Source: Blasia pusilla (taxonomy: Eukaryota; Marchantiophyta; Marchantiopsida; Blasiales). From it: a DNA stretch of 64,000 nt. Shown one piece after another: positions 13,850 to 24,599 of the stretch (position 1 is its first letter; each line of letters opens with the position of its first letter). The stretch lies in the NCBI GenBank assembly GCA_050084515.1, contig CM114271.1, positions 16,058,001 through 16,122,000 on the forward strand, given 5' to 3'. Position numbers and translations under genes: made by a program. The notes beneath the pieces are model-generated. The model was not told where the DNA came from, ran no database searches, and was given only the letters and a program-made list of their open reading frames with translations.

Positions 13850-14570
13850 ATGACCATGACCCATGGAAATTTGTTTTTCTGTTATAAGAAAGTTTTTTTT
13901 TCTGTTATAATAAAGTCTTACTTCACTTATTTGGATTCATTATTGTTAAGGTTGGTCCATAATTGTGAGTAGCAGGCATGGAGTAATTGCTCATGGATAG
14001 TAACATGGATTTTCTTTGTGTTTTGTTCTAGTAACATGAAGGAAATAAATTTGTCAGGCATTGTTATATAATATTATACAATATTGCTGGAATGCGACCC
14101 TTGTCATTCTGAAAGACAAATCGCAAGAGTTTTGTTGGTTGATAATTTTTAGAATGCTTTCCATCTACATATTGTATAATACAACCAATTCAGAAAGCTA
14201 GAATGCTTTCAATATTCTCCGTCTTACTCTTCAATCCCTTCGCACCCTTTTTGGTTTGTAACAGTGGATACCCACTTCGGTATAAGTACTCCAAATAAGA
14301 CTATGGTTGATAGTAGAATGCTTCTTGTAAGGCCCTTCTAAGGTAGTATATGGGAAAGGGAAGAAACCTTTCTATTTGCCAGCAAATAACAATAATATAT
14401 GAACGTTAGCTTTTGAAACATAACATATTTTATTTGAAAAAAATCCTTCCATAATGATCATATGGGCAAGGTGGAATGCTTTTCATTTTCTTCCAAATAA
14501 TGTTCAGACACGGTTGTATGAAGCAGTTATGATAACAATAAAAAATTGGATGTTCCAAAAATGAAAAAGA
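13850..14570. other. AT-rich spacer, no gene seen
   Basis: Contains several TAGAATGCTT-type words (about 14153, 14200, 14315), which resemble the complement of the dispersed GGAAGGCATTCT word. Otherwise I see nothing coding or structured. Confidence 0.45.
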
Positions 14571-14574
14571 ATAT

Positions 14575-16345
14575 GCCTTTCTTTTTGTATCCCCAGAAAA
14601 GTTTTCCCATTTCAACTCATAATAAATGTTTTCCAAATGAAGAAATTCACGGAGTATGGAAAGGTATTTTTTTCAAGTCTTCTTTACTAACGAAAGGAAT
14701 TCTATTTATATGAGTTTTGTACACTTGGCTCCCCCTACATGCAGATTGCATTCCGCCACTTAACCCTGATAAATGGAAGTTACTATGCACTCGTCTAAAA
14801 ACGGAAGGTCGTCATACCTTTAACCAATATAGATTATATGTGGTAGTAATTTTTTTTAAGATACATGAGAAAATGTTTTAATTATCATAATGTTGTCCGT
14901 TAAGCTTATGAAGGAATGAAGAATATTAAATTTTGATCTATTCAATGGAAGAAATTCCAAATTGTGGGCTTTTAATTTCCTATATTATACAATTTATTAC
15001 GCTAATATTATATAACCAAGTAATAAGGGGAGAATAAAAGCAATCTAAAAAATTGCAAAAGCAGCAAATAATTTTAGATGAGACAAGGATAGTTTGATTT
15101 CATCCTTTTGGTATATGTTATTGTGCGCATATACATCGCTACACAAATGGCTCTTCCCCCAAATATAGCCTCCAAATGATAACGTGTGTGTACAGGTTAC
15201 CTTGTGATGGTTGACTCGGTCAACAAGTGACTTGGGGAAAGTAAAATGCACGTTATCTACCGGTAGGCTAACTAAGATGTGACAATGTCTATTGTAATGT
15301 TTAATAGTGTTGGCTCAAAATGCGATTAATCATATTGGTTGAGAATGCCATGAGGGGAGTTTGAAAAAGTAAGAGGAACACTCCAATACTAGTGTATATT
15401 TCAAAGTTTAGGTAATTATAATGTCGATTTCATATATGAATTTAAATTATGAAACCTTTCTAAACTATATGACTTGTAAGGTCTCTATAAGATATATAAA
15501 GACAATCATGATATTCTTTCTCCCTACCAAATATGATATGATTAACATATTCTTGACATATTTTGAACTAAAAAAGTGATTTTCTTTTCTTGGTTGAGAC
15601 TCTTAGGAAAAGGAAACGACGATATCATATTTTCCCAATTAATATGCAATTAAAATAAATATTGAAGTAGTGATACGTTTTTGGGTTCAAATTTTTAACA
15701 TACAAAATATAATATGTAGTGATAGGAGTGAAATTTTGGATATTAAATTGGTGTTTCCACAAACTTTGAATTTACTTCTATCAAGGCAATTTCAAACAAA
15801 GTTTTCAAATAAGATATTCAAATGAAATTCCACCCACAAAATTTTGAAAATATCCAAGATATATAAAACTAGAATGTTGGGGTTTTTTTTAAAGCATGCA
15901 TCTCATTGGCATAACAACTACTTAAAGTAATTAAAAAATATACTGCAAATTTGTAAGATGTTACATTTTAAAGTCCTATAGTTTCGAAAGGTTTCATAAT
16001 TTAAATTCATATATGAAACCGACATTATAATTACTCGCATTTTGAACCAACACTAGTAAATATTACAACAGACATTGTCACATCTTCGTTAGCCTACTGA
16101 TAGATAACATGTGTTTTACTTCCCCCAAGTGATCGGTTAACCGAGTCAACGATCATCAGGTAACCTATATACACATGTTATAATTTGGAGGCTACTTCTG
16201 GGGGAAGAGCCATAATACCTTTTGTTAGTAAATGTATTATAATAATAATACCTTTCATTAGTAAAGAAGACTTGAACAAAATGGCTTCCTATACTCCTTG
16301 AATTTCTGCAATTAGCAAACATTTATTATGAGTTGAAATAGGAAA
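14575..16345. mobile_element. Long inverted-repeat (foldback/TIR-like) element
   Basis: Two blocks pair in inverted orientation: the outer block 14575-14700 with about 16245-16345, and the inner block 15136-15485 with about 15960-16215. Matching landmarks include ATGGCTCTTCCCCC / GGGGGAAGAGCCAT, CTAAGATGTGACAATGTC / GACATTGTCACATCTTCG, and the stretch around CATATATGAA. The left arm carries about 430 bp extra between the blocks. The centre (about 15490-15955) is AT-rich and non-coding. This is the shape of a non-autonomous long-TIR element or two fused repeats. Target duplications were not identified. Confidence 0.65.
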
Positions 16346-16570
16346 TCTATTGGTATATATGACACAACATGATTGTCATGGCGTGAGTATTTACTCTATA
16401 CATGAAAAAGAATACACTAAAAAATAAATTTATGATAAACAAAATTTATGCTTATGAAGAATCAGCCAAAAAAACTACTTCCACAAACTTTGAATTTACT
16501 TCCATCAAGCCCATTTCAAACAAAGTTTGAGCTCAAAGGCTAGGTTTGAAAGCAAGTATACAACCAAGAA

Positions 16571-16834
16571 TCATTTTGGTGACCAATTCTTTATATTTTG
16601 CCACCTTCTCTCCTCCTTCTCAACTTTCTTCATGTATGCTGCTAACCGTTCTTCACATTGAAGGTTTTCAACATAAGCCATACATTCTGCCCTATCTTTC
16701 TCCTCTTGTTCAAGGATAGCACATTTGATGTAGAACTTATCCCTCTCCTCTGCACATTTTTTTAATTTTGCTTCCTCTTGTGAAATTTTTTCCAACTCTA
16801 ATTCTTCCTCTAATTTAGCTTTCCTAACTTTCAC
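16571..16834 (-). CDS. Small coiled-coil protein or fragment, hypothetical
   Basis: An 87-codon minus frame, very rich in Glu, Lys and Arg, predicted by eye to be one long helix (KLEEELELEKISQEEAKLKK). Such tails occur at the C-terminus of plant Myb/SANT- or NAM-associated transposon proteins, but nothing here proves that. It sits just before the 16.9-18.7 kb satellite. It is probably an exon fragment; there is no upstream partner in sight. Confidence 0.3.
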   Translation of the reverse strand: MKVRKAKLEEELELEKISQEEAKLKKCAEERDKFYIKCAILEQEEKDRAECMAYVENLQCEERLAAYMKKVEKEERRWQNIKNWSPK

Positions 16835-16862
16835 CCTTCGTCCTATCAGACGTCTCCACTCG

Positions 16863-18700
16863 CATTCTCCAAGATTGGCATGATGTTCAATGAATCAGGT
16901 ACGTCCGGCTAGTTCATAACATCGGGAGGCATACCGGCATCGCTTTGCAAAAGAGAACTTGTGCCAATACGATCTAAAACGGTCGACGTCCTCAAGTGGG
17001 GACTAGCATGAAGGGCAAGACAATGGCGTTCGCTCAATTGGCGGTCAAGGGCGTTCTGGAAATGGCATTCCCTTATTTGATAAGCACGAAAAGCATTCTG
17101 GCATCGCTCTGCCATAGAGAAATTGCAAAATCACTCATAGTTATTGATTCAGCCTCTACCATTGAGCATCCTAAACTCCTACATGTTGAAATTTATATTT
17201 TGTATATACGGTTGTCATATTTCTTGACAGACGACTCCACCCGGATTCTCCAAGATTGGCATGATGTTCAATGAATCAGTGGCGTCCGGCCAGTTTATTA
17301 CATCGGAAGGCATTCTGGCATCGCTCCGCAATAGAGAAATTGCAAAATCACTCATAGTTATTGATTCAGCCTCTACCATTGAGCATCCTAAACTCCTACA
17401 TGTTGAAATTTATATTTTGTATATACGGTTGTCATATTTCTTTGACGACTCACCCGGATTCTCCAAGATTGGCATGATGTTCAATGAATCAATGGCGTCC
17501 GCCGATTCATTACATCGGAAGGCATTTCGCATCGCTCATAATAGAGAAATTGCAAAATCACTCATAGTTATTGATTCAGCCTCTACCATTGAGCATCCTA
17601 AACTCCTACATGTTGAAATTTATATTTTGTATATACGGTTGTCATATTTCTTGACAGACGACTCCACCCGGATTCTCCAAGATTGGCATGATGTTCAATG
17701 AATCAATGGCGTCCGGCCAGTTCATTACATCGGAAGGCATTCTGGCATCGCTCCGCAATAGAGAAATTGCAAAATCACTCATAGTTATTGATTCAGCCTC
17801 TACCATTGAGCATCCTAAACTCCTACATGTTGAAATTTATATTTTGTATATACGGTTGTCATATTTCTTGACAGACGACTCCACCCGGATTCTCCAAGAT
17901 TGGCATGATGTTCAATGAATCAATGGCGTCCGGCCAGTTCATTACATCGGAAGGCATTCTGGCATCGCTCCGCAAACGAGAAATCGTGCCAATACGATCT
18001 ACAACGGTGGACATCCTCAAGGGGGGACCAGAATGAAGAGCAAGACAATGGCGTTCGCTCAGTTGGAGGTCAAGGGCGTTTTGGCAATGGCGTTCGTTTA
18101 TTTGATAAGAACAAAAAGCATTCTGGCATTGCTCAGCAACAGAGAAATTGCGAAATCACGCATAAGTATTGATTCAGCCTCTACCATTGATCATCCTCAA
18201 CTCCTACATATTGAAATGTATATTCTATACATAAGGTTGTCATATTTCTTGACAGACGTCTCCACCCAGATTCTCGAAGATTGCCATGATGTTCAATGAA
18301 TCAATGGCGTTCGGCCAGTTCATTACATCGGAAGGCATTCTGCCATCGCTCTGCAAACGAGAAATCGCGCCAATACGATCTACAACGGCGGACATCCTCA
18401 AGGGGGACCAGCATGAAGAGCAAGACAATGGGGTCGCAATAAGTCCACAAAGGCAAGCATATACATTTGCCACAAATAGTGAAGTCAGGAAATGCTTTGG
18501 AGGACACATTGATGATACAGATAGCTCTTGATTGAGGATCTATCGTTGAGGCCTCTACCATTGAATCATCAATCATCTTAAACTCCTACATATTGAAATA
18601 TTTATTCTAGATAAATAACTTTCATATTTCTTAACATACATCTCTACCCGGATTCTCAAAGATTAGCATGTTGTTCAATGAATCAATGGCGTTCGCTCAG
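16863..18700. repeat. Composite tandem satellite (~215-bp and ~381-bp units)
   Basis: The anchor CCAAGATTGGCATGATG (or a near match) starts at 16869, 17250, 17463, 17677, 17894, 18275 and 18657. The intervals are 381, 213, 214, 217, 381 and 382 bp. Long units contain about 164 bp that short units lack. Units carry the phrases TACATCGGAAGGCATTCTGG and GAGAAATTGCAAAATCACTC. The array stays open in one forward frame over several units, so repeated peptide phrases (e.g. REIAKSLIVIDSASTIEHP) appear, but there is no sign that it is a gene. The last unit is strongly diverged in its second half. Confidence 0.92.
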
Positions 18701-19380
18701 TTGATTAGATCGAAAAGCATTATGGCATCGCTCCGCAAGAGAGAAATTGCGCCTGCACCAATACGATCCACAATAGTGGATGGCCTCAAGGGGGAAGCAG
18801 CATGAAGAGCAAGACAAAGGGGTGGCAATGAGCGCAGTTTTGCGCCCACGGAGATTTCTTCAATCAAGAAGTACTTCAGGGAACACGTAGCCTCTACCAT
18901 TAGAGCAACCATACAGATCCAACAACTTTTCCTTTGGTTGAGATTACTCACACAAAGAAAACACAATGGAACATAGATCACAGCAAGGGCTCTGTGCAAA
19001 TTTGCAGTAGCAGCATGAATAACGCTCCGCGCAGCTCCCGTCCTGCCTCCGCACCCAGGGTCCCCTTGCACTCTGCTTGCGTGGGCCATCCTTTGCTCCG
19101 CTTATATGCTCAGAATTTGAAATTCAAATTCCATATGGCCTTGCCATCTATGTCAATGGGCGGGCCATGGGATTAAAAATTCATGCCATGCCATGAACAT
19201 GAAATAACCCCCAACTAGTGCGGATATCCGAACCCAAGTAATAGCGGAGCGGGCGGACGGGAAAGAGGCGTCGGGAAAATGTTTCGCATCCTCCCTATTC
19301 CGACACGGCCAAAGGACTCCTTTCTGACCCGGGCGTGCTCACGGGTCACGAAAGAGCAATTAATGCTCTGTATTCTTTCT
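18701..19380. other. Degenerate satellite edge and spacer, no gene
   Basis: A last decayed satellite piece (GCATTATGGCATCGCTCCGC near 18717) is followed by unique DNA. An 18-bp string at 18836-18853 is identical to 5625-5642 in the zinc-finger frame. No ORF of protein quality was found. Confidence 0.4.
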
Positions 19381-19392
19381 CTATTATGAGGC

Positions 19393-19422
19393 GGGGGAAA
19401 GGGGGGGGGAGGGGGGAGGGGG
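19393..19422 (+). other. G-quadruplex motif
   Basis: Four G-runs of 5, 9, 6 and 5 are separated by AAA, A and A, meeting the G3+N1-7 rule. It lies in a GC-rich stretch with repeated CCGCC words (19430-19540) that resembles a promoter or leader region. Folding is predicted from sequence only. Confidence 0.75.
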
Positions 19423-19985
19423 CCATCGCCGCCCGCCGCCTGTCCGCCACCGGCCGCCCGTCCGCCCAACGCCGCTTGTTCGCCACCTGCCGTCTGCCCG
19501 TCACCGTCCGCCGTCCGTCTGTCGCCGCCCGTTAGCTCTCGTCGCCGCCCGTCAGCTCTCTTTTCTTCTCTCTCTCGACACCCTCACTCGCGTACATCCG
19601 ACGCTCCACCACACACTACACTCGGCTGCTGTCCCGCTTCAATCTGTACCACCAAAATCTGAGAAAAACGGACAGCGCTTCCGCCCACGGCCTTCCGAAC
19701 AGAAAAATGAAAAACACCCGCAACACACGCGTCTCTTGGGGCTCCCGACCAAGGAAACTCGCTTGCCTACCTGCAAACAACGAATTCCCACCAGCCCCCT
19801 GACATCTTTCTCATGTAAAAATAAAGAGTAGTAAAAACGGCACACCCGGCCTAAAACTCCACTCCTCAATCTACATCGGCATATCGAGCCTCGTTCATCC
19901 TGTGCTATCAAGGAATCCGGATGCTAGCACCCTAGTCCTAGCTCACACACATACAAGGGAGGTGCTCCAACCGCCCAACATGAGA

Positions 19986-20095
19986 AAGATGGCTTAGGAA
20001 AGCCATCTTCCTCTCTTATATAGGGTTGGGAAGAGCCAAAAGGCTCTTCCCCTAAAAATAGCCCTTCCCTTGGTAACCTGCGTGCACAGGTTACC
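19986..20095. promoter_or_regulatory. Three consecutive perfect hairpins around a TATA-like site
   Basis: Hairpin 1: AAGATGGCTT 19986-19995 / 20000-20009, loop AGGA. Hairpin 2: GGGAAGAGCC 20028-20037 / 20042-20051, loop AAAA. Hairpin 3: GGTAACCTG 20072-20080 / 20087-20095, 6-nt loop. TTATATAGGG at 20016-20025 lies between the first two. The second half of this module recurs, diverged, in both arms of the inverted repeat at 15.1-16.2 kb, so it belongs to a repeated element, perhaps an LTR-type promoter. The hairpins are directly visible; the promoter role is inferred. Confidence 0.55.
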
Positions 20096-20479
20096 AGGGG
20101 CGGATGACCTGGTCAGCAAGTCACCCGGATGTAAAATACCTCAACATGAAAGTTGTCAAAAATGATGTTCTTGACACAATGGATCTATCCTCAACCTCAT
20201 CCGAAACCGTGGGACAAAGTTACACTCAAGATAGTCCGCTGGCTCCTACGCCCTATCCACGATAGATCTTGGCCTATCGGCTACTCAGATGTGACAACGG
20301 AGACGGACCCTCTCCATCCGTGTCGGCTCCCTTGGCATGTCTCAGCTCTGGTGTTGCGGCGGATCCGCTCTCTCGTTGCTCTTCGAGTTCGATGTGTCAA
20401 GGTTTTTCCCAAGATTGGTGCTCCGTCGAGATTTGCTCAACTACTGATGCTCGTTGGTGGGGTTTCTTAGAAGGTTTTT

Positions 20480-20910
20480 GTTCGAGTCGAGGAGCTGGTC
20501 GCTGAGTTTGGGCCGTTGTTTGGGTAGAGGTCTTGTTGATCTTTTCGATTTGAGGAGCTCATCTTGGACAAGGTTTGGTGTTCGAGTCAAAGAGATATTC
20601 GCCGAGTTCAGGCCGTTGTTCGGGCCGAGGTCCTGTTGCTTGGTCGTTGATGCGAGGTCCGATGCGGTCAAGGAGCTGGTCGCCAAGTTTGGGCCGCTGT
20701 TTGGGTCGAGGTCCTATTGTTGGGTCGTTGTCGCGAGGTCTGGTGGGGTTGCTTCAGGCTTCGAGTTCCTTCGCTGCTGGGCTCAATCAGGCTCCTTCCG
20801 CACTTCGGTGCTAGGCTCAATCAGGCTCCTTCTGCACTTTGGTATTGGGCTCAATCAGGCTCCTTCCGCACTTCAGTGCTGGGCTCGATTGAGCTCCTTG
20901 CCTTCCAGTC
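20480..20910. repeat. GC-rich minisatellites
   Basis: A unit around GGGCCGTTGTTTGGG recurs at about 20510, 20610 and 20691. A separate 34-bp unit starting GCTCAATCAGGCTCCTTC recurs at 20781, 20815, 20849 and, changed, at 20883. The forward frame 20454-20918 owes its length and its repeated peptides to these units and is not regarded as a gene. Confidence 0.8.
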
Positions 20911-20949
20911 TTCGCTGATGCGCTTGCTCAAGTTCTTTCTTTCCATCCG

Positions 20950-21500
20950 ATCTTCAATCTGTTCGAGATCCTGCCTTGTTCCGTTGCCGTTCGTTGCTCC
21001 TTGATTACTGTTGATCCACTTTGAGCTGGAGATCCCGGATTGACAATGGTCTAATCTGGGTACAAGATTTGAAACCAGTGATAGGGATGGAGATTTCTAT
21101 CTGCTTCTGCTTACGCTTGCCACCGAGCGTAGTTGAAGAAACTTATCGGAGATCCCTCGTCGTTGATAATAGTTTGTTTTCCATAGACGTAGAAAGAACT
21201 ATGGCACGCAAAATGATATCCTGAATCGAATCGCGATTGTTCCATGCACAATCTAAAGCTTGGGCAGGCTTGATCCACGCGTGATTCCACGGGCTTGCTC
21301 AGGTTTAGGGTTTTCCACCTGCTCTTCGATGTGTTTCTTCCAGGTCCTGGCTCGTTCCGTTGATGTTCATTGGTCCTTGGTCATTGCTGTTCAGGCTGGA
21401 CATCCCAGATTGACAGTGATCTTATCTGGGTACAAGATTTGAAACTAGTGATAGGAATGGAGATTACTATCCGCTTCCGTTTACGCTTGCCACCGGGCGG
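20950..21500. repeat. Direct duplication, ~105-bp core 366 bp apart
   Basis: The stretch at about 21025-21130 recurs at about 21391-21497 (shared: CTGGGTACAAGATTTGAAAC; TTACGCTTGCCACCG). Looser similarity upstream (20950-21020 versus 21315-21390) suggests a tandem duplication of about 366 bp. No coding role was seen. Confidence 0.7.
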
Positions 21501-22135
21501 GACATCCAAATTCATCTGTGGGTGCAGCCGTTAGTCTTCCAGCAAGTAACGCGAGGGATTTTTTTCTCGAGATCTCAAGCCTCAGAAGAAGAAAGGCTAT
21601 CCTCTGTCGCGGTCTTTCTCCAAGGTCGCTCCTCCTTTCTTCTCCTATGGTTACGTTTCTCTCTCTTTTAGCTCCTCGTGCATTGGCTTGATTTCGCTCA
21701 TGGATTCAGAAATACGGTCATCATTCAGAAATACGGTGAGCAGGGGCCTTGTGAAATCTTGCTGAAATTAAGCTTTAGCATTCGTCCGTTTCTGCAATGC
21801 TAATGCGGTGGTTCTCATAAGCTTGTTGAATTGTGCTTGTTTTGGGTATTGTGTAGGTTTGAAGGTGATTAGTAACATTGGAAGTCTGTCATCGACATTT
21901 ACTATTTTTGAGCCAGTAGGGGAGGTAGGTTTAAAGCCACCAAGGACAAAGACATTAGGGCCATGTCGGTTCAGCCAATGTTTTAAGATGCCAACGGGTT
22001 GCGGTTGTAGGGAATTCAGGGTAAAAAACCTGAAAACGTGATTGTTCTTCTATTAGGGAACCAGGGATCTTGAGACATGCGTCAGCCCCATAGTAAATAG
22101 CAGTTCAAGTTCAGATTTTTTTTTTAGTTGATATT
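21500..22135. other. Spacer, no gene seen
   Basis: Mixed-composition DNA with short frames only. Nothing recognisable. Confidence 0.4.
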
Positions 22136-22540
22136 GTGTGCAAGCGCTCACATCCTCACTCCATAATGTATTTGGATGATTGGATTGTCTTAGGGTTTCC
22201 TTTGGAAACTTATAAGTGTCTAGAACAGGCTGCAATACATGTTGGATTTAATGTTGCATTCTCACCCAAGGCCCGGTTGGTGGGGGACCATGTATGGTTA
22301 GACTCTTATTTCCAAAAGAAGGGATTGACTGAATTTCTAGTGGTGGAAAACCAGGGAGGTAAGATGAATGTTGTCCAAATTAAGGATATAAAACATTTTA
22401 TGGGGGCATCCAAACAGAACATGCTTGCCAAGATTGTTTGTACAATTCGGTTAAAGAGGAGAGTGTCCACCTCTGAGGAGAAGGAACCTGTTTCTTGGGT
22501 TATCAGAGTTACTCCTAAAATTATCTACCTTATCGACTAG
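22136..22540 (+). CDS. Hypothetical protein, 134 codons
   Basis: An uninterrupted frame of ordinary amino-acid composition (MYLDDWIVLGFPLETYKC near the start). The word YLDDW and the following helix faintly recall a reverse transcriptase YxDD box, but the surrounding RT motifs are not recognisable, so I do not call it one. It could be an exon or a retroelement relic. Confidence 0.25.
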   Translation: MCKRSHPHSIMYLDDWIVLGFPLETYKCLEQAAIHVGFNVAFSPKARLVGDHVWLDSYFQKKGLTEFLVVENQGGKMNVVQIKDIKHFMGASKQNMLAKIVCTIRLKRRVSTSEEKEPVSWVIRVTPKIIYLID

Positions 22541-23256
22541 ACTGATGTGGATGACAAAGCGCCTATTCGGAATGAGCACATTTCAAATTTGTCCAAAGTA
22601 CTGAGTTCCATGGCCCTTCTGAATTTAGCCTGGGGTATTTCTCGATACCTTGCTTCCTTTTGGAATTATTTGTCTTACAGATTTTAGGGTGATTACCTTT
22701 GCAATATTTACATGGTACACCTGAATTCCTCACACATGTATCTTATTGCCCATTGGCACGGCTGACCAATTCGAGTCTTTGTCTTCGTCCTATGTGTAGG
22801 TAGTGGGGGCTCCTCTAGACCTTGACCACCTACGCCATGTTATGTTTAGGGTAGAAGTAGGTTTTCTTATGTTTATGGCCTTGGCACCAATACATAATTT
22901 GGATTGCTTCGATGTTCATACAAATTTTTAATGTGTCTGTATGAAGTAGACATTCTGTAAACGTTTAAGATATAGTATACCCGATGGGAATACTATAGCC
23001 AAAACCACGAATTCTCCTCAAATGGAATTTGGAGAGATGTATCCTATAAATTTTGGTAGGAGTAAGGGGTATGGATGGCAGGAATTCATGAGCTAGATTA
23101 GTTTAGATCTTTAGAAGTATGTTTTTACATTCCAGCTTTGCATTGCAATCGTTGCGAGACATGTGAAGCTTTTGGTTGAATGGGTTTAGTAATACTCTAA
23201 GAAGCACCCGTATGCTTGTATATGTTGATGCGTAGCCGTGTGAGTGAGAACTCGTT

Positions 23257-24588
23257 GTGGATACACGCCAGGTTGAAGCCCAACCAGCAAACATGTTTGC
23301 TGCATTTTTGGGCAAGAGTGTAGGTCCTCCAGACAAACCAACCTTACAAACCTCTCTTTGGCGGGTCCCGGTGGAGTGGGTTAATTATTGCTACTCAAAG
23401 GAGCATAAGAAATTTGTGTGCCTATGCTCCAAGTGCATTGATTACTTTTGCGGGCCAGAAACTTTTAACTCACACATTGCATCACATTGGTTGAGGTCGG
23501 TGCCTGGAACACCAAGGGCGACTGGTAAGAAGAAGGGGGAAGTAGACAAGGACCGAGATGATATAGAGGATGAAGATGATGGTAAGGGTGGTGGAATTGA
23601 ACTTTCATATGTAGTAAGTGAGATGGTAGCAATGTATGGTGCTCAAATTTCATGATAGCCTTCCTTCATTGCTTTATGTTCCGCCTTGTGCAAGGAACTA
23701 GACTAACCCATCTACAACAAACTTACATATGTGAGAGACTTTATCCCTGAACTTGGCAAGAATGGTAGGTCCGAGAGGAACTAGAGGGCGCCCTTGTGCG
23801 CCCTACCACCACTATGAGAGGATGGATTGAATCAGGCCACAGGCTTCTCCCTTCCACTATCCCTGTAGATAGAGCTAAGCGGTCCACGTATTGGAGATGC
23901 CTAGCTGCTTTCCATCATCTAGTTGTGGTATGGATCATGGATAGAAAGGAACTATACCGGGTGGGATGCTAGAGCCGAAACCAGGAAGAATCAGGTTGAA
24001 CATTCTTTACATGTTCTAGACGAAATGTGCCGAGCACAAAGGCATGCATGGTACATAAGCGAGGAGTACTACCTCCCTTGCTTCAAGTTCAACTACAAGA
24101 TTTGGAAAGAGAAGAGTAAACCTAGCATTCTTGCCAAGTTCAGGGATAAAGTCTCTCGCATATATGTGGATGGAGTCGGTTGCTCCCTTGCTAATGCGGT
24201 TGACCGGGTATAATGCTGCTTCATTTCATGCAAATTTCTCAGCAGGAATTGTTGCCAAGTTATGAGTTCATGATTTCCCATTGTACCCCTTCTACATCCG
24301 CATTGTCTCTAACAAGTTCTAGATGTGCAGGGTGGCATTGATGTGGAAATCATAGATTCTAGTGACTCTGACGGTAGTGATACACATCTCCGAAGTCCCC
24401 AACCCACCATGCATAGGACCAGGCGCCATGTGATAGAGGAGGACCAGGCACAAACTGAGGGTGGTGAGGAGGGTAATGCGGGAGTTCTTGTCGAGGGGAG
24501 TGAGGAGGATAATATTCCGATTCAGAGGCAGAGAAGACCAACAACGCTTCGGACACGTCATGTGCCTAGTGAAAAGGTGCAGAAGTGA
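23257..24588 (+). CDS. Unrecognised spliced gene or relic with a Cys/His finger-like segment
   Basis: Three pieces, all in the same forward frame: 23257-23655, 23923-about 24207 and about 24331-24588. The first holds FVCLCSKCIDYFCG followed by FNSHIASHWL (residues about 48-76), a C-x2-C..H-x3-H arrangement suggesting a zinc finger, and then an acidic tail (DRDDIEDEDDG). The second ends at CCGG|GTATAATG and the third follows ATGTGCAG|GGTGGC, a plausible intron with a compatible phase. The third piece is acidic and Ser-rich with a basic end. How the first joins the second is not resolved because 23656-23922 has stops. No family was recognised; a DNA-binding or transposon-associated role is only a guess. 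Confidence 0.35.
23727..23764. repeat. Inverted repeat, left arm (38 bp)
   Basis: Pairs with 24126-24163 at 37 of 38 positions; the arms are separated by 361 bp. The match stops abruptly at both ends, so it is a short inverted duplication, not part of a longer palindrome. Confidence 0.9.
24126..24163. repeat. Inverted repeat, right arm (38 bp)
   Basis: Complement of 23727-23764 with one mismatch. This arm lies inside the forward frame of the finger-like gene and encodes the segment around ILAKFRDKVSRIY. Confidence 0.9.
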
Positions 24589-24599
24589 CAGAAGGGTAC

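Noticed and set aside
16996-18299. Series of forward ORFs with the repeated peptide REIAKSLIVIDSASTIEHP
   Set aside because: They are the tandem satellite units read in one frame; frames break at unit borders with differing lengths. No start, splice or domain evidence.
20454-20918. 154-codon forward ORF
   Set aside because: Built from minisatellite units of about 80-100 and 34 bp; overlapping frames give related peptides, which indicates repeat DNA and not a gene.
22136-22540. Reverse transcriptase from a YLDDW word
   Set aside because: No other RT motif around it; the frame is kept only as hypothetical.
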